A stretch of DNA of 64,000 nt from Planococcus salinarum (lineage in GTDB: Bacteria > Bacillota > Bacilli > Bacillales_A > Planococcaceae). The DNA is taken from assembly GCF_007004625.1 (NCBI RefSeq), contig NZ_VIFV01000012.1, positions 38,797 to 102,796 of the forward strand. Direction: 5' to 3'. The translations under genes and the position numbers were made by a program. Positions 1 through 9,684 of the stretch are shown here, one piece after another; position 1 is the first letter of the stretch; each line of letters starts with the position of its first letter. The notes under the pieces are model-generated. The model did no database searches and was not told the DNA's origin. It was given only the letters and a program-made list of their open reading frames with translations.

Positions 1-2652
1 ACTGGCGCATTCCTGCAGGCGGTCGAACGGGGCGCAAGCTACCCGATTTCATCCGATTTGCAGTATTCACGGGAAAATTTCAGCTTTACGCCGGAGACAG
101 ATGGAGTGTTGCGCGAAATGATGAAGATCAACGGCAATGTTTCGGGCCGTGGCCGTATCCTCATTCCCGCTTCCGCATGGGACCCGCTCGTGAAATTATT
201 GACGGAAATTCCGTCAGTCAATATCGGGCATAAAGGAAGAATCTATAAAGGATTGCGTTTTGAACCGGAATTGCCTTTGGTATTCCGTTTTGAAGCGGCT
301 GAAAATGCAGGATACATATTGAAGGCGGAAGGGCTCGAACACATCACGGTAATGACGTCCTACGGGCTTGCGTTGAGCGGCGGGGCTTTGGTCCAATTGC
401 CGCCGGATGATTGCAGGCGGCTGGAGGAAGTGAAGGGCTTGATGGAAGGTACGGCGGTGCTCGAAGTAACGGCAGCGCAGAGCGACCATTTCATGGACAG
501 TGTCATTCCCGGCCTCGAGCGGCTGGGAGAAGTCTATATGGCGGCCGCTGTCACTGGACGCCAGGAAGAAACACCGTTAACGGCGAAGCTGTTTCTCGAC
601 CGCATCCGCAACCGGTTGCTTGCCGGTGTGGAATTCCATTACGGTCAACTGGTCATCAATCCGTGTGAAGAGGAGGAAAACGAAATCCGCCATTTGCCGG
701 GAGTCCGCCGCCAGCGAGGCAAAGAAGAGCAAATCATGGAACTCATGAAGAACAGCTTATTCACGCAGACGGACGGCGGCTTTTATATGCAGGACGAAGA
801 AGCGGAATACGATTTCCTGTTCCACACCGTTCCGCAGCTCGAAGAATTGATGCAGGTCTACGCCACGACCGCGGTGAAAATGCGCGTGCAGAAAAACTAC
901 ACCGGTCCGAAAGTGAAAGTGGAACTGAAGGAACGGACCGACTGGCTGGCGTTCAAACTGGAGCCCGGTGAAATTCCGGAAGCGGAAATCCGGCTGGTAC
1001 TCGCGGCGCTGAAGGAAAAACGCAAATATTACCGGATCCCTAACGGTACGTTATTGTCGCTGGAGACCCCCGAATTTATTGCGCTGAACGATCTGATGCT
1101 GGACCTTGGCAACCAGGAGGAATGGTTTGGCGACGAAATCCGGCTGCCGCTGATTCAGGGGCTGCAGCTGGTGGCGACGCTGGAGGACGGGGAACTGCTG
1201 GATCCCGGCGCCGATTTTGCGAAGCTGCTGCAGAACCTCAGCAACCCGGAGGAAGACGGCTTCGAAGTGCCGGAACCGCTGACTGGCGTGCTGCGCGGTT
1301 ACCAGAAAGCCGGATTCAATTGGCTGAAGGCGCTCGCGAAGTACCGTTTTGGCGGCATACTCGCGGACGACATGGGCCTCGGCAAGACTTTGCAGAGCAT
1401 TGCGTTCATAGGGTCAGAACTGACGGAAATTCGCCGGCGACAAGCACCGGTGCTGATCGTCGCGCCGTCGTCGCTGACTTACAATTGGCTCAGTGAATTT
1501 GAGAAATTTACGCCCGACATCAAAGCGGTCATCGTGGACGGCAATAAAATTAAACGGAAGAAGCGGCTGGCCGAAGGGGCTTCGGCGGATGTCATCATCA
1601 CTTCCTATCCGTCCCTGCGCATGGACGGCGCTTTATACAAGGGGAAAACGTTCCATACACTGTTTCTGGACGAAGCGCAGGCCTTCAAGAATCCAGTCAC
1701 CCAAACCGCAAAAGCGGTGAAAGCCATCCAAGCGGATTACCGCTTCGCCCTGACCGGCACGCCGATTGAGAATTCGCTGGATGAACTTTGGTCGATCTTC
1801 CACGTCGTGTTTCCGGAATTGTTGCCGAACCGCATGCGTTTTGCCGAAATGCGGCGCACAAACATCGCCAAACGGGTCCGCCCGTTCATCCTGCGGCGCG
1901 TCAAACAGGACGTGCTGAAGGAATTGCCGGACAAAGTCGAAACCCTTCAGTTTTCCGAACTGTATCCGGAACAGAAAAAGTACTATGCGGCATATCTTGC
2001 AGAACTCAAACAGGAAGCGCTCAAGCATCTCAATAAGGACAGCCTGCAGAAAAACCGCATCAAAATATTGGCGGGCTTAACACGGTTGCGCCAACTATGC
2101 TGCCACCCGTCCCTGTTCGTGGAAAATTACGAAGGCGGCTCGGCGAAATTCGATCAATTGATGGAAATCGTCGAAAGCAGCCGGATGGCAGGACGCCGCG
2201 TGCTCGTCTTTTCCCAGTTTACGCAAATGCTGCAATTGATCGGCAACCGGCTGACGCGTGAACGGCGTCCGTATTTTTACCTCGACGGCCAGACCCCGCC
2301 GCAGGACCGCGTCGAAATGTGCAGCCGCTTTAACGAAGGCGAAGGCGACCTGTTCCTCATTTCATTGAAAGCGGGCGGCACCGGGCTTAACCTGACCGGA
2401 GCCGATACCGTCATCCTCTACGATCTGTGGTGGAATCCGGCGGTCGAACAGCAGGCAGCCAGCCGCGCACACCGAATGGGCCAGCAGCATACCGTGCAGG
2501 TCATCCGCATGGTCGCCAAAGGGACCATCGAAGAAAAAATCACGGCACTGCAGGAGAAAAAGAAGGACCTCATCGACGAAGTCATCCAGTCCGGCCAGGA
2601 ACCGCTCGCCGCAATGACGGAGGATGATATTCGGGAATTGTTGATGATTTGA
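1..2652 (+). CDS. SNF2-family DNA helicase/ATPase, 5' end outside window
   Basis: The frame is open from base 1, so the gene begins upstream; about 884 codons are visible. It encodes a Swi2/Snf2-type superfamily 2 ATPase, a family that translocates on double-stranded DNA and remodels protein-DNA or polymerase complexes. Seen in order: a long N-terminal helicase-associated region, Walker A (DDMGLGKT, about bp 1366-1390), the DEAQ box (LDEAQ, about 1666-1680), motif III (LTGTPIENSLDELW), then the helicase C lobe with VFSQFTQML, GGTGLNL and the arginine-finger motif SRAHRMGQ. All ATPase motifs look intact and the C-terminus is complete. Bacterial homologues often have an N-terminal SWIM zinc domain, which would lie outside the window. 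Its cellular role is not known from sequence. Confidence 0.93.
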   Translation, partial: TGAFLQAVERGASYPISSDLQYSRENFSFTPETDGVLREMMKINGNVSGRGRILIPASAWDPLVKLLTEIPSVNIGHKGRIYKGLRFEPELPLVFRFEAAENAGYILKAEGLEHITVMTSYGLALSGGALVQLPPDDCRRLEEVKGLMEGTAVLEVTAAQSDHFMDSVIPGLERLGEVYMAAAVTGRQEETPLTAKLFLDRIRNRLLAGVEFHYGQLVINPCEEEENEIRHLPGVRRQRGKEEQIMELMKNSLFTQTDGGFYMQDEEAEYDFLFHTVPQLEELMQVYATTAVKMRVQKNYTGPKVKVELKERTDWLAFKLEPGEIPEAEIRLVLAALKEKRKYYRIPNGTLLSLETPEFIALNDLMLDLGNQEEWFGDEIRLPLIQGLQLVATLEDGELLDPGADFAKLLQNLSNPEEDGFEVPEPLTGVLRGYQKAGFNWLKALAKYRFGGILADDMGLGKTLQSIAFIGSELTEIRRRQAPVLIVAPSSLTYNWLSEFEKFTPDIKAVIVDGNKIKRKKRLAEGASADVIITSYPSLRMDGALYKGKTFHTLFLDEAQAFKNPVTQTAKAVKAIQADYRFALTGTPIENSLDELWSIFHVVFPELLPNRMRFAEMRRTNIAKRVRPFILRRVKQDVLKELPDKVETLQFSELYPEQKKYYAAYLAELKQEALKHLNKDSLQKNRIKILAGLTRLRQLCCHPSLFVENYEGGSAKFDQLMEIVESSRMAGRRVLVFSQFTQMLQLIGNRLTRERRPYFYLDGQTPPQDRVEMCSRFNEGEGDLFLISLKAGGTGLNLTGADTVILYDLWWNPAVEQQAASRAHRMGQQHTVQVIRMVAKGTIEEKITALQEKKKDLIDEVIQSGQEPLAAMTEDDIRELLMI

Positions 2653-2800
2653 TGAGTTAACCAGCCGGTATTCCGCAAAACAGCTTGCAAGTCTTTGCGA
2701 AGAAGCTGGGGAAGCAGACTCACAACTCCAGTTAATTGCCAAGAAAGCTTTTAAGAGAATGGTTTGCTAAAATAGAAGGAAAGGAAACGGAGGTGATGAT

Positions 2801-3415
2801 ATGGATCCGAAAAGTCTGGTGGAGAAAGTGAAAGACCGCATTCCGGAAGTGATGGACAACAGGAGCTTTTCGAAGTTTGCCATTCTCCTGCCGATGATCG
2901 AAAAGGACGGGGAAATCCATATCCTCTTCGAAGTCCGTTCCCATCAACTGAGAAGCCAGCCCGGTGAGATCTGCTTCCCGGGCGGAAGAATCGATAAAGA
3001 AGATGAATCGGAAGAAGATGCCGCCGTCCGTGAAACGGTGGAAGAGCTCGGAATTGCGAACGAACAGATTTCCGATATTTTTCCGCTCGATTACATCGTG
3101 TCACCATTCGGCATGATCGTCTACAGCTTTGCCGGCATCATTGACGCGGACGTGGAATTTCGCCCGAATCCGCCGGAAGTGGACAGTTTGTTCACGGTGC
3201 CGTTGTCGTTTTTCCTTGAAAAAGATCCGAAAGTCTACCGGGTCAATTTCGACATCCAGCCGGAAGAAAGTTTTCCCTATGACCTCATAGCGGGCGGCGA
3301 AAACTACAATTGGCGCACCCGGCAGGTCGATGAGTTTTTCTATTTGTATGAAGACAAAGTGATATGGGGCCTGACCGCCAAAATATTGACGCATTTTATG
3401 GAGATCATTCGCTGA
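2801..3415 (+). CDS. Nudix hydrolase, CoA pyrophosphatase type
   Basis: A 204-residue Nudix protein. The Nudix box lies at about residues 67-89 (GRIDKEDE...REtVEELG). Just before it is the UPF0035/NuCoA motif (VRSHQLRSQPGEICFPGG), which marks the subfamily that cleaves coenzyme A or oxidised CoA to phosphopantetheine and 3',5'-ADP. Substrate is inferred from that motif only. The start is ATG 2801 behind a strong GGAGGTGAT. It stands alone between the helicase and a long gene-free stretch; a T-rich tract follows the stop. Confidence 0.88.
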   Translation: MDPKSLVEKVKDRIPEVMDNRSFSKFAILLPMIEKDGEIHILFEVRSHQLRSQPGEICFPGGRIDKEDESEEDAAVRETVEELGIANEQISDIFPLDYIVSPFGMIVYSFAGIIDADVEFRPNPPEVDSLFTVPLSFFLEKDPKVYRVNFDIQPEESFPYDLIAGGENYNWRTRQVDEFFYLYEDKVIWGLTAKILTHFMEIIR

Positions 3416-3951
3416 ATGGTCTTTTTTTTCATGTTTCAAATCCATAAGTGAAACTAACGCATCGGCATAGATTTGGCAGGGGTCCGAAAATTTTTTAATA
3501 TTTATTTTAAAAAGGCCCGACGCATACATCAGCAAGGCTTTCAGAGCCATGAAAATACGCTGAAAACTGGAGGGAATTTGGAAATAGAATTAATGTATGT
3601 TAACATTGCTACTTAATTGTTTTGTTTAAATTTCAGCAATACCAATATTTAAACAATACCGAACGTTGCAAAGCGCTGGTGGGAAAATGCTTGGATTCAA
3701 AGAGAAAACCTTTATAACGGTTTTGGAATCTTTGCAGGATTATACGCTCATCATTTTATTTTAAAATTATAAAACTCTTTTTCACAGCGTTAATTCGGTC
3801 TATGAAATTAAATAAAAACTCGTAACAGCGTATAGTCTGACCATTGGATTGAAGACAATCTTTAATTGGAAACCATGCCACGGAGACGACGTTTTTCCGT
3901 CTTAAGAAAAGAAGGAAGAACTTTTTTATTTAAAATGGGAGTTGACAGTAA
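3416..3951 (+). other. Gene-free region upstream of proB with palindromes
   Basis: No coding frame of credible quality on either strand. It is AT-rich. It holds a perfect 10-bp inverted repeat TTGTTTAAAT/ATTTAAACAA (3622-3631 and 3647-3656, 15-bp spacer), a 10-bp palindrome ATGTTAACAT (3597-3606), and a possible stem-loop built on AAAACC/GGTTTT near 3705-3725. I looked for a T-box (TGGNACCGCG) ahead of proBA, as in some Bacillus proBA operons, and found none. The inverted repeats may be regulator sites; nothing identifies the regulator. Confidence 0.45.
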
Positions 3952-4737
3952 GTGGAGAAGAAAAGAATAGTAGTAAAAATAGGCAGTAGTTCATTGACAG
4001 ATGCAAATGGGAAATTATCAATCAGCAAACTGCGCGGCCATGTGGAAGCATTGGCCAGCTTAAAAAACCAAGGGCACGAAGTCATTTTGGTTTCATCGGG
4101 AGCAGTAGCCGCCGGCTTTAAGAGCATTGGCTATTCATCGCGTCCCGATACAGTTGTCGATAAACAATCGGCTGCAGCTGTAGGGCAGGGGCTCCTGCTG
4201 CAGGCATATGCGGATGAATGCAAAAAACACGGGATTGTCGCAGCGCAATTGCTGTTGACCAAGGATAAATATAAAAGCGCAAACGACACCATATCCAATT
4301 TACTGGAGCGGGATGTTCTGCCGATCATCAATGAAAATGATTCTGTATCGGTCGAAGCATTGACATTTGGAGACAATGACATGTTGTCCGCCTTAGTCAG
4401 CAGACTGGTAGACGCAGATTTCCTGATGATTATGACGGATATCAATGGAATCTACAGCGGCAACCCGCATACCGATCCAAATGCAGAAAAATATACATTC
4501 CTCACTGAAATCCATCAGGAAATGGAAAATGCCGCTACTTCAGAAGGCTCTTCAACCGTCGGCACCGGCGGAATGAAATCAAAAGTTGAAGCTGCTAAAA
4601 CCGCGTTGGCTTCGGAAGTCCAGGTGTTTATCGGATCTGGAGACGGCAGCGAAAAACTGGTTGAGATTTTTGAAGGAAAAGGCGACGGAACTTATATCGG
4701 TACATTGGAAGAACCAAAAGTATTAGTGAACGCATAA
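3952..4737 (+). CDS. proB: Glutamate 5-kinase, short form without PUA domain
   Basis: Phosphorylates L-glutamate to glutamyl-5-phosphate, the first step of proline synthesis. The 261 residues cover only the amino-acid-kinase domain: the N-terminal lysine motif [11 protein letters not shown], the [17 protein letters not shown] segment that holds the substrate, and the C-terminal GTGGMKSK. The C-terminal PUA domain of the about 367-residue E. coli type enzyme is missing, as in many Firmicutes. The start is GTG 3952; a GGGAG lies about 10 bases upstream. It is followed 18 bases later by proA, so the two form an operon. Confidence 0.95.
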   Translation: MEKKRIVVKIGSSSLTDANGKLSISKLRGHVEALASLKNQGHEVILVSSGAVAAGFKSIGYSSRPDTVVDKQSAAAVGQGLLLQAYADECKKHGIVAAQLLLTKDKYKSANDTISNLLERDVLPIINENDSVSVEALTFGDNDMLSALVSRLVDADFLMIMTDINGIYSGNPHTDPNAEKYTFLTEIHQEMENAATSEGSSTVGTGGMKSKVEAAKTALASEVQVFIGSGDGSEKLVEIFEGKGDGTYIGTLEEPKVLVNA

Positions 4738-4755
4738 ATCGAAAGGAGACAAAGG

Positions 4756-6033
4756 ATGACTGAACTTCTACAAGAAGAACGAGTTACAGAAACCGAATTA
4801 GTTTTAAAAGCACAGGAAGCAAAAGAGGCGGCTTTCCAATTGGCGAAAGCAACGACAGCAGAAAAAAATGAGGCTTTGCAAATCATCTCAGCCCAATTGC
4901 TGGAAGAACAAACTTTCATCTTAAGTGAGAACGCAAAAGACATAACGGCCGGACAACAGGCAGGGATGAACGATTCGCTGGTGGATCGCCTGAAACTGGA
5001 TGCCGCCAGATTGAAAGATATGGCAGATGCACTCATCCAACTCACCCAGTTAAATGACCCCATCGGAGAGACCCTCGAAAAGTGGGAGCAGCCCAATGGA
5101 CTGGCGATGACAAAAATCCGTGTACCTATCGGAGTCGTCGGCATGATCTATGAAGCGCGCCCTAACGTAACAGTTGATGCCTCAAGCCTGTGCCTGAAAA
5201 CAGGAAACGCCATTGTTCTGCGGGGCAGTTCAACAGCAATCAATTCCAATAAAGCGATCGTCCAGGTGATTCGCCGCGCGCTGGAAAAAACTCATTTACC
5301 GGTTGAAGCGGTCCAATTGCTGGAAGATACCAGCCGGGAAACAGCGGCTCAAATGTTCAAACTGAACGAGTATCTGGACGTTTTGATTCCGCGCGGTGGA
5401 GCGAAACTCATCCAAACCGTCGTTCAAAATGCCACAGTACCGGTTCTGGAAACAGGCGCGGGAAATTGCCACATCTATATCGATAAAACAGCGGAAGTGA
5501 AGATGGCAGTGGATATTGCGATCAATGCAAAAACACAGCGTCCGTCCGTCTGCAATTCCTGCGAAACGATTCTTGTGCAACAGGACTGGGCCGCAGAACA
5601 TCTGCCGGAACTTGTGGCGGCTTTGCAAGGAGAGAACGTGAAAATTCACGGAGATGAAACCGTTCAGCAAACATCTTCAGCGGTTGCTCCTGCGACGGCA
5701 GAAGACTGGGCTACGGAATATCTGGGCTTTGAAGTGGCCATAAAAGTGGTTGGAACAGTCGACCAGGCCGTTCAGCACATCAATCAATACGGCACGAAGC
5801 ATTCGGAAGCCATCATTTCTTCTGATGCCGCAAGCGTCGAACAATTCTTCAATGAAATCGATGCAGCTGCGGTTTATCACAATGCTTCCACCCGTTTCAC
5901 GGATGGCTTCGAATTCGGCTTCGGCGCCGAAATCGGCATCAGCACCCAAAAACTACATGCCCGCGGTCCGATGGGCTTGCCGGCATTGACGTCAACGAAA
6001 TACATTGTCCGGGGCACTGGACAAACAAAATAA
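4756..6033 (+). CDS. proA: Gamma-glutamyl phosphate reductase
   Basis: NADPH-dependent reduction of glutamyl-5-phosphate to glutamate semialdehyde, the second proline step. At 425 residues it has the usual length of the aldehyde-dehydrogenase-like family. The catalytic cysteine sits in [12 protein letters not shown] (about residue 260), the N-terminal half carries the typical [18 protein letters not shown], and the C-terminus has [18 protein letters not shown] and [17 protein letters not shown] site precedes ATG 4756. Cotranscribed with proB and closed by a terminator 8 bases after the stop. Confidence 0.97.
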   Translation: MTELLQEERVTETELVLKAQEAKEAAFQLAKATTAEKNEALQIISAQLLEEQTFILSENAKDITAGQQAGMNDSLVDRLKLDAARLKDMADALIQLTQLNDPIGETLEKWEQPNGLAMTKIRVPIGVVGMIYEARPNVTVDASSLCLKTGNAIVLRGSSTAINSNKAIVQVIRRALEKTHLPVEAVQLLEDTSRETAAQMFKLNEYLDVLIPRGGAKLIQTVVQNATVPVLETGAGNCHIYIDKTAEVKMAVDIAINAKTQRPSVCNSCETILVQQDWAAEHLPELVAALQGENVKIHGDETVQQTSSAVAPATAEDWATEYLGFEVAIKVVGTVDQAVQHINQYGTKHSEAIISSDAASVEQFFNEIDAAAVYHNASTRFTDGFEFGFGAEIGISTQKLHARGPMGLPALTSTKYIVRGTGQTK

Positions 6034-6040
6034 TGAATGA

Positions 6041-6089
6041 GGGCTACCTTTGGAAGTTGCGCAAGCGACTTTCGAGGGTAGTCTTTTTT
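6041..6089 (+). terminator. Intrinsic terminator of proBA
   Basis: GGCTACC pairs with GGTAGTC (one G-U), with an inner GAAGT/ACTTTC stem around GCGCAAGC, followed by a run of T. It lies directly after the proA stop. Confidence 0.88.
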
Positions 6090-6369
6090 GCGTTCTATTC
6101 CTGTTTTAAAGTTTGATGGATCACTTTCTGATCTTCAGGAAAAATGAATCCAGCACCAGGGGCATAACTTGAGGCAACTATTCAGCATCATCCCGGCTAT
6201 TGGCATGTTTAAGAATCATTAGGGAGGCTATTTATACAGGAGTAGAAGCTTATTCATCTAGATAAAAACTGGTGATTGTCTAAACAGCGGCATAACGGCA
6301 GTTTCGTCTGAAATCGTAAATATTCTGAACTGCCGAAAAAGCAAAAAAACGAAAGGGAGTCGATCGTTC

Positions 6370-6768
6370 ATGAGTAAACTTGAAGAAACAGCAAAGCGTT
6401 TCGGAGACATTCTTGGTGTGGAAGCGGAGGCGGATGCCGACAAAGGGATGGTGGAAGCACCAAAACCGCGCGATCTGGACGTAACTGTCCAAGGACGGCC
6501 ATTTAAAAGCGAATTATCCATGGAAATCCATTTTGAAGCACTTGAAGACGACGGCACTGCTCTGAATCATGCGGAAATTGTCCTGTTGCCGGAAGAAGTT
6601 CCTGACTTTACCCGTGCACTCGGAGAAAATAATCTCACTATCAGCGCCCTCCATAACCATTGGCTTTATGCAGAACCGGCGATCATGTACCTTCACGTTC
6701 AGTCGGTCGAAAAGCCGGAAGATTTTGCAACAAAATTAGCCACGTCTTTTAAAGTGCTGAAAAATTAA
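6370..6768 (+). CDS. DUF1259 (LppY/LpqO-like) domain protein
   Basis: A 132-residue cytoplasmic protein without a signal peptide, matching in outline the DUF1259 fold: an N-terminal LxxtakrFGdilG segment, a central acidic AEIVLLPEEVPDF block, and the family hallmark ALHNHWLYAEPAIMYLHV near residue 97. The function of the family is unknown; the His-Asn-His and nearby residues suggest a metal or ligand site. ATG 6370 follows AAAGGGAG. It is monocistronic with its own terminator. A divergent paralogue is at 61723-62130 (-), which lacks the HNH segment. Confidence 0.75.
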   Translation: MSKLEETAKRFGDILGVEAEADADKGMVEAPKPRDLDVTVQGRPFKSELSMEIHFEALEDDGTALNHAEIVLLPEEVPDFTRALGENNLTISALHNHWLYAEPAIMYLHVQSVEKPEDFATKLATSFKVLKN

Positions 6769-6779
6769 TGATCCAGTTA

Positions 6780-6815
6780 GTCCTCGAATTGTTATTCAAT
6801 TCGGGGGCTTTTTTG
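6780..6815 (+). terminator. Intrinsic terminator
   Basis: CCTCGAATTG and CAATTCGGGGG pair around TTATT, followed by TTTTTT. It ends the DUF1259 transcript. Confidence 0.9.
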
Positions 6816-6914
6816 TCAGAATGTATAAGTTTTACTTATTGATTTTCATAAGAACTATTGAATTTATTTAAGTATAGGAAAGGATTATAGTAAGGATGAA
6901 AAGAGGTGAAGGCG

Positions 6915-7649
6915 ATGGATTTCATTCTTATGTTTTTTATTGGCATAATTGCTACCACCCTGGGCACTCTTGCCGGAGGCGGTGGACTGATCAGCCTGCC
7001 GGCGATGCTGTTGCTGGGTATACCGGTTCACTCGGCTATCGGTGCCAATAAAGTCTCGAACACGGTCAGTTCGTTTTCCAGTTTTTATTACCTGATCCGC
7101 AAAAAGAAAATATCATTGAAAGAGTCCTATTGGATTGTTCCTGTCAGTCTGCTCGGCGGTGTGGCAGGTGGTTGGATCGCATCCTCAATTCCGGCAGAAC
7201 AGCTGTATGTTTTAGTGAGTGTTTTATTGGTCCTGGCTTTTTTCACTTCATTTATTGGAAAGAAAGGCTTTACGGGAGCAAGCCTGCTGAAGTTCAAACC
7301 GAAAAGCGCGGGCGGCCTGTTCGGCATCGGCATGTATGACGGCTTCTTCGGTCCCGGGCAGGGGACATTGATGCTGTTCCTGTTCAGCGCGCTGGATATC
7401 GCGTATATCCGGGCAGTGGGATTTGTGCGGCTCGCCACGTTTTCCAGCTGTCTTGGAGCCGCCATCACCTACACGCTGGCGGGCCACATCATCTGGCCAT
7501 TGACGTTGGCACTTATGCTCGGCTCGGTCACCGGTGCCCAGGCCGGGGTAAGAATTGCCGAGAAGCTGAACCCGGTTTTCGTGAAGCCGCTGTTGCGCGT
7601 TGTGACCGTGCTGCTGCTTGCGCAAATCATCTTTACACGGGTCTTTTGA
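6915..7649 (+). CDS. TSUP (TauE/SafE) family membrane permease
   Basis: An integral membrane protein of the sulfite-exporter TauE/SafE family, which moves small organic or sulfur anions. About eight hydrophobic segments can be traced over 244 residues; the N-terminus holds the GGGGLISLPAMLLLGIPVH segment and the second half GMYDGFFGPGQGT, the paired repeats of this family. An upstream GTG (6906) is in frame, but it overlaps the Shine-Dalgarno AGAGGTGAAGG, so ATG 6915 is chosen. Substrate cannot be assigned. Followed by a terminator. Confidence 0.88.
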   Translation: MDFILMFFIGIIATTLGTLAGGGGLISLPAMLLLGIPVHSAIGANKVSNTVSSFSSFYYLIRKKKISLKESYWIVPVSLLGGVAGGWIASSIPAEQLYVLVSVLLVLAFFTSFIGKKGFTGASLLKFKPKSAGGLFGIGMYDGFFGPGQGTLMLFLFSALDIAYIRAVGFVRLATFSSCLGAAITYTLAGHIIWPLTLALMLGSVTGAQAGVRIAEKLNPVFVKPLLRVVTVLLLAQIIFTRVF

Positions 7650-7671
7650 GAATTGGAGCGAAGTTTTTAAG

Positions 7672-7699
7672 AAAGCCTTTGCGGATGCAAAGGCTTTTT
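7672..7699 (+). terminator. Intrinsic terminator
   Basis: AAAGCCTTTGC and GCAAAGGCTTT pair around GGAT, followed by T. It closes the TSUP gene. Confidence 0.9.
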
Positions 7700-7921
7700 C
7701 AATTATTAGGTGAAGGTGCTTGGCGCTGGGCAATAAAACAAGATTTTAGATGGAAATACCTGCTTTTATAAATAAACGAAGGATCGTAAAACAGATTGTC
7801 GAGACTAAATAAAGAAAATCATACTTATTCTATGGTAGGCTAAAAAACGGTCATTTCATTTTTGAAAATGGAGTTGGAGAAGAAATACATAAATGAACAA
7901 CAGAAAGAAGGTTCCACTCGA

Positions 7922-9130
7922 ATGCAAAATTTAGCCGGAATGAAACGTTCACGTTTCGTTATACTTTTAGGTGCACTTACAGCTTTGATCCCTTTCACCA
8001 TCGATATGTACCTGCCGGCATTTCCGACTCTGGCAGAAGTTTATCAGACAAACGCTTCGGCTGTGCAGCTCAGCCTCACCGCCTGTTTGCTGGGGCTCGC
8101 GTTCGGCCAATTGGTTACAGGACCGCTCAGCGATACACTTGGCCGCCGAAAGCCGCTGATTATTTTTCTGATTGTCTATGCCATTGCCTCTGTAGCCTGT
8201 ATCTTTGCGCCGAACATCTACGTCTTCGTCGGATTGCGCTTTGTGCAGGGCTTTGCAGCTTCTGCGGGACTCGTTATTTCCCGGGCAATAGTGCGGGATG
8301 TCAGCAGCGGAGCAGAATTGACCCGGCTCTTTGCTTTGCTCATGGTCGTCAATAATTTGGTGCCGCTGCTCGCACCTTCGTTCGGCAGCGGGGTTCTCCT
8401 GTTTGCCGATTGGAGAGGAATCTTCCTGACGCTGTCCTTGCTGGGACTGTTCCTGTTGCTGGTCACCGCTTTCCGCCTGGAAGAAACCCTGCCACCTGAA
8501 AAGAGGGTGCCGGGCAACCTGGGCGAAACCTTCAGCAACTTCCGCATCATCATCAAGAACCGGAAATTTACCGGCTACGCGCTGGCACAGGGGCTGTTGA
8601 TCGGCGGCGTGTTTGCCTATGTGGCGGGCACTCCCTTCATCTACCAGAACATCTACGGCGTTTCACCGCAGGTCTTCAGTATCCTGTTCGGGATGAACGG
8701 CATCGGACTGATTTTCGGCAGTTATGCCGTCGGCCGTTTCAGCCATGTGTGGTCGGAGAAGAAATTCCTTGAAGTCGCGCTGTATACGGCAACGGCTGCA
8801 GGCGCCGTCCTGCTTGCTGTCGTGTTGGTTGATGGACCGCTGTGGGCTGTCGTCATTCCAATCTTCTTCTTTGTCACGGCAATCGGAGTCGTCGGCACCG
8901 CATCCTTCACGCTGGCGATGGAAGAGCAAAGTCGCGTCGCGGGCAGCGCATCCGCCTTGCTCGGACTTCTGCCATTCATCCTCGGCGCAGTGGCAGCGCC
9001 TTTGGTCGGCATTGCCGGCGAAGAAACCGCTGTTCCGCTGGGCTTGATCATTTTCACCATGTGTCTTCTCGCGCTGCTTGCCTATCTGTTTCTTGTGAAG
9101 CGGTTGGATAATGTGAAGAGGGTAAGCTGA
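7922..9130 (+). CDS. Bcr/CflA-type drug resistance MFS exporter
   Basis: A 12-helix drug:proton antiporter of the DHA1 Bcr/CflA subgroup. The first helix has the subgroup signature PFTIDMYLPAFP, loop 2-3 has the MFS motif GPLSDTLGRRKPL, and helix 5 the RaivRDv element. The open frame extends upstream to a TTG at 7862, but no ribosome site is seen there; ATG 7922 has AAGAAGG 10 bases before it and gives the usual 402-residue length. Substrates unknown. Monocistronic; repeat arrays follow. Confidence 0.87.
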   Translation: MQNLAGMKRSRFVILLGALTALIPFTIDMYLPAFPTLAEVYQTNASAVQLSLTACLLGLAFGQLVTGPLSDTLGRRKPLIIFLIVYAIASVACIFAPNIYVFVGLRFVQGFAASAGLVISRAIVRDVSSGAELTRLFALLMVVNNLVPLLAPSFGSGVLLFADWRGIFLTLSLLGLFLLLVTAFRLEETLPPEKRVPGNLGETFSNFRIIIKNRKFTGYALAQGLLIGGVFAYVAGTPFIYQNIYGVSPQVFSILFGMNGIGLIFGSYAVGRFSHVWSEKKFLEVALYTATAAGAVLLAVVLVDGPLWAVVIPIFFFVTAIGVVGTASFTLAMEEQSRVAGSASALLGLLPFILGAVAAPLVGIAGEETAVPLGLIIFTMCLLALLAYLFLVKRLDNVKRVS

Positions 9131-9262
9131 TCGGATTGTTTTTTTATGAGGAACCGTAATCGACCTCGAAGTGTCAAAACCGAGGCGTAATAGGAGGTGG
9201 GGGGGAGGTTTGAGTTGGAAATATTATGCAATAAAAAATCTCTTCCCCTGAAATGAGGAAAC

Positions 9263-9356
9263 GGAAAGTATTCGGGGCTATTTGGAAAGTATTTTGGTCG
9301 TTTTGGAAAGTATTTGGCCTCAAACAGAAAGTATTTCATTCTGTTTGGCAAGTAAG
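9263..9356 (+). repeat. 21-bp phased array, core GGAAAGTATT (5 units)
   Basis: Five cores start at 9263, 9284, 9305, 9326 and 9347, an exact 21-bp period. The first three are GGAAAGTATT, the fourth AGAAAGTATT, the last degenerate (GGCAAGTAAG). The 11-bp spacers differ. Translation gives pseudo-heptads on the minus strand, a consequence of the period; no ribosome site supports a gene. Confidence 0.9.
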
Positions 9357-9448
9357 TCCAAATAATGGGAAATAAAATTGGGGATTCGCCTTAACTGGCG
9401 GTTCCATTCCCATTTTGAAGCTGCATATTTCATCCCTGAAAATGCAAC

Positions 9449-9542
9449 GGACAGTATTTTCCGCCCAACGGACAGTATTCCATCTCTACCAGACAGTATT
9501 TGACCCGCAACGGACAGTATTCGCGTCCCAACGGACAGTATA
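9449..9542 (+). repeat. 21-bp phased array, core GGACAGTATT (5 units)
   Basis: Cores start at 9449, 9470, 9491, 9512 and 9533, again exactly 21 bp apart. Four read CGGACAGTAT and the third AGACAGTATT. The word differs by one base from the array 90 bp to the left and is shared with the array at 16371. Located between convergent genes. Confidence 0.92.
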
Positions 9543-9612
9543 TCCAATTAAATGGGAATTCGCGCAAAGCAACCTCTCTTTCAAGAGAAATTGCTGCCTA
9601 TAAATACTCATC

Positions 9613-9670
9613 GGATGGTTTCCGCGCGCCGGAAACCATCCCCGGAACATTCGCCGAGGCGAATGTTTTT
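9613..9670 (+). repeat. Tandem stem-loop element beside phased array
   Basis: Stem-loop 1 (9613-9641): GGATGGTTTCC/GGAAACCATCC. After four bases stem-loop 2 (9646-9667): AACATTCGCC, loop GAG, GGCGAATGTT, then T. The same two-hairpin layout recurs at 16279, 16688, 29389 and 40666. The second hairpin could terminate plus-strand transcription. Confidence 0.75.
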
Positions 9671-9684
9671 CCATTCCATAAGAA

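Noticed and set aside
3416..3951. T-box upstream of proBA
   Set aside because: No TGGNACCGCG-like sequence and no terminator helix next to the proB start.
9263..9542. Open frames with heptapeptide repeats across the phased arrays (both strands here, also at 29598-29789 and 29556-29777)
   Set aside because: A 21-bp period gives 7-residue repeats in any open frame. No ribosome sites, no conserved third-base pattern, and opposite strands are equally open.
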